This document shows, one piece after another, positions 1-6,929 of a stretch of 8,988 bases of DNA; position 1 is the first letter of the stretch; every line of letters begins with the position of its first letter. Source of the stretch: Alphaproteobacteria bacterium TMED93 (GTDB taxonomy: Bacteria; Pseudomonadota; Alphaproteobacteria; TMED109); the NCBI GenBank assembly GCA_002171495.2, contig NHEU02000031.1, positions 7,904 through 16,891 of the forward strand, read 5' to 3'. The notes under the pieces were generated by a model, which was not told where the DNA came from, made no database searches, and saw only the letters and a list, made by a program, of their open reading frames with translations. Made by a program: the position numbers and the translations under genes.

Positions 1-161
1 AAAATATTTCTACAATGATTAAAGTCAAGCATTCCATGCTGTAAATCTACAGTAATAGATGTAAAGTTTGAATTTCCAAAAATTTCTGCTGAAAGTGTAC
101 AGGGGGAATGAAGCCAACCATTAATAATCGGTTTCCTTTTTTTAAATTCTAATTTTTTCAT
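1..161 (-). CDS. HpcH/HpaI-family aldolase, N-terminal fragment (3' end outside window)
   Basis: Members of this family are divalent-metal class II aldolases that make or cleave C-C bonds between pyruvate and an aldehyde (for example 4-hydroxy-2-oxoheptanedioate or 2-dehydro-3-deoxyglucarate aldolase). Only the first 53 residues are visible. They hold the family's N-terminal pattern: an N-G-W-L strand (residues 14-17), an S-A-E-I helix start (24-27) and the hallmark V-D-L-Q-H-G segment (38-43), in which His42 matches the catalytic histidine of HpaI. The ATG at 161 lies 10 bases after the stop of the TVP38-like gene, so it is probably the last visible cistron of the photolyase unit. No Shine-Dalgarno motif precedes it. 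The exact substrate cannot be told from this fragment. The family call is firm. Confidence 0.85.
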   Translation of the reverse strand, partial: MKKLEFKKRKPIINGWLHSPCTLSAEIFGNSNFTSITVDLQHGMLDFNHCRNI

Positions 162-171
162 AAGGTTTTAA

Positions 172-855
172 TTATTTTTTAACTAATCTAAAGTAATACA
201 TAATTTTTTTCAAAACAACAGGCAATATTCCTATCATTATGAAAGATGAAATTATTTTAAAGCTTAAAATATCTTGCGTAGAATTAATTTTAGAAATCTG
301 ACTTCCAGCATTAACATATAATAAAATTCCTGGCATCATTCCTACAAAAGAAACTACGAAAAAATTTAAAAGTTTCATGCTGGTTAAACCAAAAAGAAAA
401 TTGATTATAAAAAAAGGAAAAATCGGAACTAAACGTAAAAAAAACAAATAAAACATACCATTTTCTTTAAAGCCTAAATTTATTTTTTTTAATGTCCTTT
501 TAAACCTATTATGTAAAAACTCTTTAAGAGTATATTTAGATATTAAAAAACATACTGACGCACCTAGAGAAGACGCTATAGCAATTAATAAAAATGCATC
601 AAAAAAATGAAAAATTGACCCTATAAAAACCGAAACTGCACCAGCAATAGGAAGCGATAAAGAGGCAACAATAAAATATACCAAAAAAAATACTAATAAA
701 TAAAAAAAGTAATTTTGGTCAACTGTAGCTTTTGTTTGTACATAGGCTGTCTTAAAAAATTCTATTGAAAAATATTCAGAATATACTGCAAACAATGAAA
801 TAATAACTATTGCAAAAAGAAAAGTAAAAACAGTGAATAATTTAAATCTATTCAA
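172..855 (-). CDS. TVP38/TMEM64 (DedA-like, VTT domain) inner-membrane protein
   Basis: This is a 227-residue polytopic membrane protein of the SNARE-associated/VTT family, which includes DedA, YdjX and eukaryotic TMEM41/VMP1. These proteins have been linked to lipid scrambling or small-molecule transport and envelope homeostasis. Visible features are a hydrophobic segment at about residues 6-25, a second at 49-66, the re-entrant region L-P-I-A-G-A (68-73) followed by a G-rich helix, the diagnostic F-L-R-L-V-P-x-F-P block (R141, P144, P147), then N152 and G156, and a last hydrophobic segment near 200-215. The start is TTG at 855, supported by an AAGG motif 7 bases upstream and by a TTGA overlap with the DUF2256 stop, which suggests translational coupling. 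The next in-frame Met is Met134, too late to be the start. The subfamily's substrate is unknown. Confidence 0.9.
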   Translation of the reverse strand: MNRFKLFTVFTFLFAIVIISLFAVYSEYFSIEFFKTAYVQTKATVDQNYFFYLLVFFLVYFIVASLSLPIAGAVSVFIGSIFHFFDAFLLIAIASSLGASVCFLISKYTLKEFLHNRFKRTLKKINLGFKENGMFYLFFLRLVPIFPFFIINFLFGLTSMKLLNFFVVSFVGMMPGILLYVNAGSQISKINSTQDILSFKIISSFIMIGILPVVLKKIMYYFRLVKK

Positions 856-998
856 TTTACAACCTTGAAACGACTACTGCATTTTTTTGAGCAATATAAA
901 ACTTCTTTCCAATTTTTTTTCCATTTTTTTCTCCATCTAAAAGGTTTATTACACCTTTTACAAATTTTTGAAGGTAGATTGTTCTTATCATACTTCAT
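852..998 (-). CDS. DUF2256 small four-cysteine protein next to photolyase
   Basis: A 48-residue, very basic protein begins at ATG 998 and ends at TGA 852-854. It carries two Cys pairs, C13-x-x-C16 and C36-x3-C40, separated by a tryptophan-rich basic stretch (P-F-R-W-R-K-K-W at 19-26, W30, then V-L-Y-C-S at 33-37). This matches the DUF2256 pattern of P-S-K-x-C-x-x-C, a W-rich middle and Y-C-S-x-x-C. The arrangement suggests a zinc ribbon or other metal site, and the lysines and arginines suggest nucleic-acid contact; both are inferences. From memory, DUF2256 genes often sit beside PhrB/CryB-type photolyase genes, as here: it starts 17 bases after the photolyase stop and overlaps the next gene by 4 bases. 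Function is not established. It is too short for a typical ORF cutoff and easily missed. Confidence 0.88.
   Translation of the reverse strand: MKYDKNNLPSKICKRCNKPFRWRKKWKKNWKEVLYCSKKCSSRFKVVN
863..866 (-). promoter_or_regulatory. AAGG Shine-Dalgarno-like site for the TTG-started TVP38 gene
   Basis: Read on the minus strand, AAGG lies 7 bases before the TTG at 855, inside the last DUF2256 codons. It is the only convincing ribosome-binding motif I see before any start in this window. It favours TTG 855 as the true start, together with the lack of another start near the N-terminus. Confidence 0.4.
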
Positions 999-1015
999 TT
1001 TACCATACTATGCTC

Positions 1016-2509
1016 TCAAGAAAAAATTGTTATAGTAGTCCTTGCTAAAAAATCATTTGCAGCATTAAAAATTTTCTTTTTTCTATTAATGTCCATATTA
1101 TCAATCATTTTGGTCATGATGCCTATCCTTGGATTTCTTTTTAGCTTAGTCCTTTTTTCATCAATAAACTTCCAATATAAGCCATCTACTATATCAGTCC
1201 ATTCCCCCTTTTTATAATTTGACATTTTCAAAATGTAACTAGAAGCACAAATATATGGTTTAGTGGAAAAAATACCTCCATCACTATAAAGCCCCATACC
1301 AAATACATTTGGTGCCATAACCCAATCAGAAGAGTCTACATAAAACTCCATAAACCATTTATAAACCTCTTTAGGGTTTATTCTTGCAAGATTCATTAGG
1401 TTGGCAATAATCATTAATCTTTCTATATGATGATTGTATCCTAAATTAGCAGCCTTCTTTATAGCATTATCTAAAGGCAAAATACCAGTCGACCCTTGAT
1501 ACCAGCAATCTCTCATTTTATTAAAGTTTTCAAAGTAATTTCCTGTATTTAGTTTTCTTTCATAATTTTGATAAATACCTCTGATAAATTCTCTCCAACC
1601 TATAACTTGTCTTATAAAACCTTCATACGAATTAATTTTTATTTTACTTTGATATTTTCTAATTTTATTTAATACTTCACTTGGTGAAATAAGTCCTATA
1701 TTTAATATTGGGCTCAAAGTACTATGAAATAAAAAATCATCTTCCACAGACAGAGCATCTTCATAGTCTCCAAATAAAGAAAATTTTTTCTCAACAAAAT
1801 CATTTAAAAATTTTAAAGAATCAGAACGTGTCGTTGGCAACCAAAAATTTTTAAGATTTCCAATATTACTAGAAAAATATTTCTCGATGTAAGGAATTAA
1901 ATTATTTGTATGCTTGCTAGATTTGACTTTGCTAATTTTTGGAATATTTATGCCTTTAGGAATTTTTTTTCTATTTTCTTCATCATAGCTCCACTTTCCA
2001 CCAATAGGTTTATTTTCCTTTACGAGAATATTATTTTTTATTCTGCTAAATTTATAAAAATTTCCCATAAAAGGTTTTTTTTCTTTAATGTAACTAGAAA
2101 AGTCTGACCTGCTAAAGAGAAACATGGGAGATTTTAAATATTCTATTTCAAATTCTTCCTTAATAGCTTCAACTTTTCTTTCAAAAAACTTATCTTCTAT
2201 TTCGAAAAAGATTAATTTTTTGTAATTTAAGTTATTAGCTATTTTTCTTAACTTTAAAATATAATCTTCCTTAAAGTTATTTTCTTCTATTGAAGAATAA
2301 TGAACTTTTACACCTAGATTTACTAATTCATCCTTGTAAGATCTCATTGAAGATAGGGTATGTAAAATTTTTAGTTTATGGTGTTTGTGAAATGAACAGA
2401 GACCATAATCCTCACTCATATAAAAATCACAATTTAAATATTCTTTTAAATATTTCAGCGGATTAAATAATTGATTTCCTAAAATAACAAATAATGGTTT
2501 ATTTTTCAT
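1016..2509 (-). CDS. Photolyase/cryptochrome of the FeS-BCP (PhrB/CryB) type, apparently lacking the FeS cluster
   Basis: This 497-residue protein belongs to the bacterial deoxyribodipyrimidine photolyase-related family (PhrB of Agrobacterium, CryB of Rhodobacter), which uses FAD and blue light to repair UV lesions, chiefly (6-4) photoproducts. The N-terminal Rossmann-like domain starts with F-V-I-L-G-N-Q-L (7-14). Conserved marks follow: G-G-K-W (170-173) then D-E-E-N-R-K (176-181), R-Q-V-I-G-W-R-E-F (300-308), H360-H361-x-x-R364 (the (6-4) lesion motif), a P-N-V-x-G-M block (400-405) and D-G-G (410-412) leading to T-K-P-Y (416-419). Aligned from memory to PhrB, the four cluster cysteines are missing: C350 corresponds to P345, C438 to K433, and the loop carrying the other two is shortened to Y432-K-K-G-E-W before L-Y-W-K-F (444-448). 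Only C335 and C421 lie nearby, at non-ligand positions. The ATG at 2509 has no Shine-Dalgarno motif. It is the first gene of a four-gene unit. Confidence 0.93.
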   Translation of the reverse strand: MKNKPLFVILGNQLFNPLKYLKEYLNCDFYMSEDYGLCSFHKHHKLKILHTLSSMRSYKDELVNLGVKVHYSSIEENNFKEDYILKLRKIANNLNYKKLIFFEIEDKFFERKVEAIKEEFEIEYLKSPMFLFSRSDFSSYIKEKKPFMGNFYKFSRIKNNILVKENKPIGGKWSYDEENRKKIPKGINIPKISKVKSSKHTNNLIPYIEKYFSSNIGNLKNFWLPTTRSDSLKFLNDFVEKKFSLFGDYEDALSVEDDFLFHSTLSPILNIGLISPSEVLNKIRKYQSKIKINSYEGFIRQVIGWREFIRGIYQNYERKLNTGNYFENFNKMRDCWYQGSTGILPLDNAIKKAANLGYNHHIERLMIIANLMNLARINPKEVYKWFMEFYVDSSDWVMAPNVFGMGLYSDGGIFSTKPYICASSYILKMSNYKKGEWTDIVDGLYWKFIDEKRTKLKRNPRIGIMTKMIDNMDINRKKKIFNAANDFLARTTITIFS

Positions 2510-2578
2510 AATTAGTGATATAAAACTAGTTTTTGTACGTAATTAAACAATGTATAGTTTATCTAATAGATTCTAATT
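2510..2578. promoter_or_regulatory. Divergent promoter region between photolyase and oligopeptidase B
   Basis: The 69 bases between two divergent ATGs must serve both genes unless promoters lie inside coding sequence. On the plus strand TATAGT (2553-2558), preceded by TG in an extended -10 context, is the best -10 candidate for the oligopeptidase gene; no well-spaced -35 is visible (TTGTAC at 2533-2538 is only 14 bases away). On the minus strand no clear -35/-10 pair stands out. A 12-base palindrome sits near the photolyase side. Confidence 0.35.
2522..2533. repeat. 12-base perfect palindrome AAAACTAGTTTT (operator candidate)
   Basis: The sequence AAAACTAGTTTT equals its own reverse complement. 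Its near edge is 13 bases from the photolyase start codon and 46 from the oligopeptidase start, so a protein bound here could affect photolyase transcription. In AT-rich DNA short palindromes arise by chance, so the regulatory role is only a possibility. Confidence 0.3.
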
Positions 2579-4657
2579 ATGAAACCACCAATATTAAAAA
2601 AAAAAAGAGAAAGTATTAAAGTCCATAATACCACGATTATTGATAACTATAGTTGGGTGCATCAAAAAAATATATTAGATGTTCTTTCAAATCCTTCAAA
2701 ATTAGATAAAGAAGTAAACCATTACCTAATTGAGGAAAATAAATACACTGATTTATTTTTTTTAGATACAAAAAAACTTCAAAAAAAGCTATTTAATGAA
2801 ATTAAGGGTAGAATTAAGCTTGCTGATAAGTCAGTAATATTTAAAGACAAGAGATTTCTTTATTGGACTAAAACAACTGAAAAAGGCAATTACTCAATTC
2901 ACCTTAGGAAAAGTCTTACAACAGGAAAAGATGAAGTTATTTGGAACGGTGATAAAGAAAAAGTTAGGTTCAAATCAACATATTTTGGAGTAGGAGATCT
3001 ATCTGTAAGCTTCAATGATGAAATTTTGGGTTATTCTCTAGATTTAAAAGGTTCTGAATATTATTCTATTTATTTGAGAAACTTAAAAACAAAAAAAGAA
3101 TACATAACTCCTATAGAAAACACAAACGGCAGCATTACCTTTTCGTATGACAGTAAATATATATTCTATACAAAATTAGATAAAAATCACAGATCTAAAG
3201 AAATTTACTTACATAAAATTAATAGTAAAAAAGATAAAGACAAATTAATTTATAGAGAAAAAATTGATAGATTTTCAGTTAGAATTTCAACCACTACAGA
3301 TGAAAAATTTTATGTAATTTCGTCAGGTGATCATTCAACCAACAAATGTTACTTGCTGCCTGCTAATCTTACTTCTCTTAAGCCTAAACTTTTTAGAGAT
3401 TTTAAAGAAAATATTACTTACTCATTAGATTCGTGGGAAAAATACTTTTATCTACATACAAATGAAAAAGCTGAAAATTTTAAATTATTAAAATCAGAAC
3501 ATAAAAAAAAAGATATATTTTATGAAGTTATATCGCCAAAAAAAAACACAATTATTGGAAATCCTTTAATTCTAAAAAAGTGGCTTGTTTGGATTGAAAA
3601 AGAAAATGCTAATTTTAGAATATATGTAAAAAATATAAAAAGAAATATTGTAAAAGAGTTAAAACTATTCAACGATGATGTAAAACATGTTTCTTGCTCC
3701 TATTATGAAAAGAATCTTAATAGTAGCAAAATTTATATTTCATATTCCACTCCAAAGTCTACTTATAAAACACTATTATTTAATCTAAAAACAAATTTAC
3801 ATACAATTGTAAAAAAACAAGTTATTCCATCAGGCTATAATGAAGAAAACTATATAGTGGAAAGGGTGTATGCTCCATCTCATGATAATAAAAAAATTCC
3901 TATCACTATAGTTAGACACAAAAAAACAAAACTTAATGGAACCTCAAAAATTTTACTTTATGGGTATGGTGCCTATGGGTCCTCAATAGGTAATGGTTTT
4001 TCTGCAAACAAATTATCACTCCTTAATAGAGGTATAATATGGGCTAATGCACACATTAGAGGTGGAATGGAGTGTGGTATGAATTGGTGGAAAGATGGAA
4101 AAATGCTTAATAAAAAAAACACCTTTAAAGATTATATATCTTGTGCTGAATTTCTTATTAATAAGAAATATACAAAATCTAAACAAATAATTGGAATGGG
4201 AGGAAGTGCAGGAGGTTTACTTATGGGAGCGGTTTTAAATCAAGCTTCTGAACTTTTTTTAGCTGCGGTATTAGCAGTGCCTTTTGTAGACTCACTTACT
4301 ACCAATCTTGACCATAGCTTACCTCTTACTGTTGGAGAGTTTAAAGAGTTTGGAAATGCAAAAAAATACAAAAAACACTTTGAATATATTAAATCTTATG
4401 CCCCTTATAATAATATAAAAAAACAAAATTACCCTCATATTTTTGTTACAACCAGTCTTTTCGATAACCGTGTTCTATATGATGAACCAACAAAATATGT
4501 TGCTAAACTAAGACAATATAAAAAAGATAAAAACATTCTTTTGCTTAAAACTGAAATGAACGCTGGACATGGTGGAAAAACAGGCAGAGATGCTAGCATA
4601 GAAGAATTAGCTCAAGAATTTTCATTCATATTAAAAGTTTCAGGTATTAGTACTTAG
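2579..4657 (+). CDS. ptrB: Oligopeptidase B (S9A prolyl-oligopeptidase family)
   Basis: A 692-residue serine peptidase, normally cytoplasmic, that cleaves short peptides after basic residues. The N-terminus has the family opening (P-P-I-L near residue 3, H-N-T...D-N-Y-S-W near 16-26, E-E-N-x-Y near 52-56), followed by the beta-propeller. The C-terminal alpha/beta-hydrolase domain carries G-Y-G-A-Y-G-S, H-I-R-G-G, G-G-S-A-G-G with nucleophile Ser543, Asp629 (in L-F-D-N-R-V) and His664 (in A-G-H-G-G). The spacings (86 and 35 residues) almost equal those of E. coli PtrB (Ser532, Asp617, His652). Length is normal. In the pocket segment G-E-F-K-E-F-G (586-592), Lys589 stands where enterobacterial enzymes have a glutamate. 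There is no signal peptide. An 11-A run lies in codons 6-10. Its last 18 bases overlap typA on the other strand. Monocistronic. Confidence 0.95.
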   Translation: MKPPILKKKRESIKVHNTTIIDNYSWVHQKNILDVLSNPSKLDKEVNHYLIEENKYTDLFFLDTKKLQKKLFNEIKGRIKLADKSVIFKDKRFLYWTKTTEKGNYSIHLRKSLTTGKDEVIWNGDKEKVRFKSTYFGVGDLSVSFNDEILGYSLDLKGSEYYSIYLRNLKTKKEYITPIENTNGSITFSYDSKYIFYTKLDKNHRSKEIYLHKINSKKDKDKLIYREKIDRFSVRISTTTDEKFYVISSGDHSTNKCYLLPANLTSLKPKLFRDFKENITYSLDSWEKYFYLHTNEKAENFKLLKSEHKKKDIFYEVISPKKNTIIGNPLILKKWLVWIEKENANFRIYVKNIKRNIVKELKLFNDDVKHVSCSYYEKNLNSSKIYISYSTPKSTYKTLLFNLKTNLHTIVKKQVIPSGYNEENYIVERVYAPSHDNKKIPITIVRHKKTKLNGTSKILLYGYGAYGSSIGNGFSANKLSLLNRGIIWANAHIRGGMECGMNWWKDGKMLNKKNTFKDYISCAEFLINKKYTKSKQIIGMGGSAGGLLMGAVLNQASELFLAAVLAVPFVDSLTTNLDHSLPLTVGEFKEFGNAKKYKKHFEYIKSYAPYNNIKKQNYPHIFVTTSLFDNRVLYDEPTKYVAKLRQYKKDKNILLLKTEMNAGHGGKTGRDASIEELAQEFSFILKVSGIST

Positions 4658-6451
4658 CTTTTTTTTTCTAAATGCTGCTTTTAGTTCTTTCTTTCTGAGC
4701 CTCAAACTTTTAGGTGTAATCTCTAATAACTCATCTTCTCTTATAAACGACATCATTCTCTCCAAAGACATTTTAACAGGTGGTACTAGCTTGATAGCTT
4801 CATCAGTTCCAGAAGCCCTTATATTTGTTAATTTTTTTCCTTTTAAAACATTTACTTCTAAATCATTATCTCTACTATGTTCCCCTACAATCATACCTTC
4901 ATAAACTTTTTCTTGAGATTCTATGAATAGTTTTCCTCTCTCTTGTATATTGAATAATGCAAATGCTATTGCATTTCCCTGTTCTGTTGCCACTAAAACA
5001 CCATTTCTTCTATCTTCAATCAAACCTTTATAATTATCATAAGAGTCAAAAACTCTATTCAATACTCCAGTGCCTCTAGTTTCAGTCAAAAACTTTCCTT
5101 GAAAGCCAATTAAGCCTCTTGAAGGCACCTTAAAAATTAATCTTGTTTTCCCTTTTCCAGTAGATTTAATTTCTACTAAACTTCCTTTTCTTTTTGTTAT
5201 GGATTCTATAGTTGTGCTAGAATACATTTCATCTACATCAACAATAACCTCTTCTATCGGCTCTAATTTTTTTCCATCTTTACTGATTTTTGTTAAAACC
5301 CTTGGACAAGAAACACTAAGCTCAAAACCTTCTCTTCTCATAGTTTCTAGTAAAATTCCTATTTGTAATTCTCCTCTACCTCCAATTTCAAAAAAATCTT
5401 TTTTTTCATTTTCCTCAAAAGTAATAGCTACATTAGAGTCAGCCTCAGATAATAGTCTTTCTCTAATCTTAGTAGAGGTAACATGAGCTCCTTCAAGGCC
5501 TGAGAAAGGTGAGCTGTTAACGCTTATGGTAACTGACATAGTAGGAGGATCTATTGCAGTAGCTTTTAGTGGGGTAGCTACTTGTTTATCACAAATTGTA
5601 TCTGCTACTGAAGATTTGCTGAGACCTGCAATACAAACTATATCTCCTGCAATTGCACTATCTACAGGAAGTTTGTTGGTGCCTTCGTAAATAAATAATT
5701 TTGTTAATCTGCTATTTTCAACAGTTTCTCCATCCAAGTTAATTGTTTTTACTATTTGATTAACACTTACTTTTCCTTGTTCTATTCTTCCAACTAAACA
5801 CCTTCCTAAATAAGAGTCAGATGTTAATAAGGTAGCAAGCATTGCAAAAGGTTTTTCTAAATCAACATCTGGTTCGTTGATATGACTGATGATCAAATCA
5901 AATAAAGTACTTAGATCTTTTTTTTCATTTTTTAAATCATTAACGCACCAACCATCTCTTCCAGAGGAGTATAAAATGGGAAAGTCTAGTTGCTTATCAT
6001 TAGCCTCAAGTTCAACAAATAAATCAAAAACCTCATTTATGACTTGTTCACTTCTACTATCTGCTCTATCAACTTTATTTATTATTACTATAGGCATCAG
6101 TTTCTGCGCTAATGCTTTTCCTAATACAAACTTTGTTTGTGGCATGGGTCCTTCAGCAGCATCTACTAACAAAATTACACCATCTGCCATATTTAATACT
6201 CTTTCAACCTCTCCACCAAAATCTGCGTGTCCTGGAGTATCAATTATATTAATCTTTATTCCTTTCCATTTGATTGATGTAGGCTTTGCTAAAATAGTAA
6301 TTCCTCTTTCTTTTTCTAAATCTCCACTATCCAATAATCTTTCAGCAATATTTTGATTTTCCCTAAAAATTCCAGTCTGTTTCATCATGGAGTCAATCAG
6401 AGTTGTTTTCCCATGGTCAACATGGGCTATGATGGCAATATTTCTTAACAT
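4640..6451 (-). CDS. typA: Translational GTPase TypA/BipA
   Basis: A 603-residue ribosome-associated GTPase of the EF-G/LepA superfamily, which helps 50S assembly and growth under cold or other stress. The G domain is complete: P-loop A-H-V-D-H-G-K-T-T (9-17), switch I R-G-I-T (49-52), D-T-P-G-H (71-75), N-K-V-D (125-128) and S-S-G (162-164). Domains II, III and V and the TypA-specific C-terminal domain follow, with the conserved S-R-G-L-I-G-F region and the E-H-S-R-x-N-D-L-E-V-N stretch. The S-G-D-L-E-K-E-R and G-R-D-G-W variants look alphaproteobacterial. Length is normal (family about 600-610). The ATG at 6451 gives the usual L-R-N-I-A-I-I-A-H N-terminus. It lies 45 bases after the thioesterase stop, probably the last gene of the CIA30 unit but perhaps with its own promoter. 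The 3' end overlaps oligopeptidase B. Confidence 0.97.
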   Translation of the reverse strand: MLRNIAIIAHVDHGKTTLIDSMMKQTGIFRENQNIAERLLDSGDLEKERGITILAKPTSIKWKGIKINIIDTPGHADFGGEVERVLNMADGVILLVDAAEGPMPQTKFVLGKALAQKLMPIVIINKVDRADSRSEQVINEVFDLFVELEANDKQLDFPILYSSGRDGWCVNDLKNEKKDLSTLFDLIISHINEPDVDLEKPFAMLATLLTSDSYLGRCLVGRIEQGKVSVNQIVKTINLDGETVENSRLTKLFIYEGTNKLPVDSAIAGDIVCIAGLSKSSVADTICDKQVATPLKATAIDPPTMSVTISVNSSPFSGLEGAHVTSTKIRERLLSEADSNVAITFEENEKKDFFEIGGRGELQIGILLETMRREGFELSVSCPRVLTKISKDGKKLEPIEEVIVDVDEMYSSTTIESITKRKGSLVEIKSTGKGKTRLIFKVPSRGLIGFQGKFLTETRGTGVLNRVFDSYDNYKGLIEDRRNGVLVATEQGNAIAFALFNIQERGKLFIESQEKVYEGMIVGEHSRDNDLEVNVLKGKKLTNIRASGTDEAIKLVPPVKMSLERMMSFIREDELLEITPKSLRLRKKELKAAFRKKKLSTNT

Positions 6452-6461
6452 TTTTTTATTA

Positions 6462-6486
6462 AATAATATTAGGTTGAAATATTATT
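6462..6486. repeat. AT-only inverted repeat between thioesterase gene and typA
   Basis: AATAATATT (6462-6470) and AATATTATT (6478-6486) are perfect 9-base inverted arms around a 7-base loop. In the minus-strand transcript the stem would end about 10 bases before the typA start codon. With nine A-U pairs it is weak. It could tune typA translation, mark an RNA-processing point, or be chance in AT-rich DNA. It is not followed by a U-run on the minus strand, so a terminator is unlikely. Confidence 0.3.
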
Positions 6487-6496
6487 AATAAATGAA

Positions 6497-6928
6497 TTAA
6501 AGAATCTTTTCAAACTTTTTAATTTTTGATGTAAAATTTTTAGAAAGTGGAGTAGCACATTTTTCTAATTGATCAGTGTAAACTTGTATTACACTACCGA
6601 AAGCTAGTAAATTTTTTTTATTATTTTTAAATATTCCTAATTCAAAGTTTAAACTTGAATTACCTAATCTAGATACTCTTACTCCAATATCAATTTTTTG
6701 ATCAAATAAAATTGGCTTTTTATAGTTTAGAATAGTTTTAATTACATGAAAGTCTTTTTTAGTTTTTTTTACTTCTTTATAATAATCATATTTTATCTCT
6801 CTATAATACTCAGTAATTGCACAGTCAAAATAAGTTAAGTAATGTGCGTTAAAAACTATTCCTTGAGCATCAACTTCTGCATATCTAACTCTTAAAGTAT
6901 AAAAATATTTGAAGCTGCTTTTATTCAT
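6497..6928 (-). CDS. YbgC/4-hydroxybenzoyl-CoA-type acyl-CoA thioesterase (hotdog fold)
   Basis: A small cytoplasmic hotdog-fold thioesterase of the 4HBT/YbgC group, which hydrolyses acyl-CoA thioesters. With the start chosen here it has 143 residues. The family signature is clear: R-x-R-Y-A-E-V-D20-A-Q-G (13-23) with the active-site aspartate at D20, then V-F-N-A-H-Y-L (25-31) and the long helix Y-F-D-x-A-x-T-E-Y-Y-R. I prefer the ATG at 6928, one base after the CIA30 stop (TAATATG), over an in-frame TTG at 6955, which would add nine residues and overlap the upstream gene by 26 bases. Tight spacing suggests coupling to CIA30. YbgC in E. coli belongs to the tol-pal cluster, but no tol genes are present here, so the physiological substrate is open. 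Confidence 0.88.
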   Translation of the reverse strand: MNKSSFKYFYTLRVRYAEVDAQGIVFNAHYLTYFDCAITEYYREIKYDYYKEVKKTKKDFHVIKTILNYKKPILFDQKIDIGVRVSRLGNSSLNFELGIFKNNKKNLLAFGSVIQVYTDQLEKCATPLSKNFTSKIKKFEKIL

Positions 6929-6929
6929 A

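Noticed and set aside
1910..2107. 65-codon plus-strand ORF inside the photolyase gene
   Set aside because: It is antisense to a strongly conserved coding region, is rich in Phe and Ile as expected from reading lysine-rich codons backwards, and resembles no family I know.
4633..4667. Intrinsic terminator for oligopeptidase B (AAAAG / CTTTT arms plus T9)
   Set aside because: The stem is only five base pairs with a loop of about 20 and almost no GC; the T-run is real, but a functional hairpin is not supported.
5199..5486. 95-codon plus-strand ORF inside typA
   Set aside because: It is a shadow of typA, which is conserved throughout; the serine-rich translation is what the reverse strand of this gene gives.
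5889..6356. 155-codon plus-strand ORF opposite the typA G domain
   Set aside because: It lies exactly opposite the conserved GTPase motifs, has no recognisable domain and no promoter or ribosome site, so it is best explained as a mirror of typA codon use.
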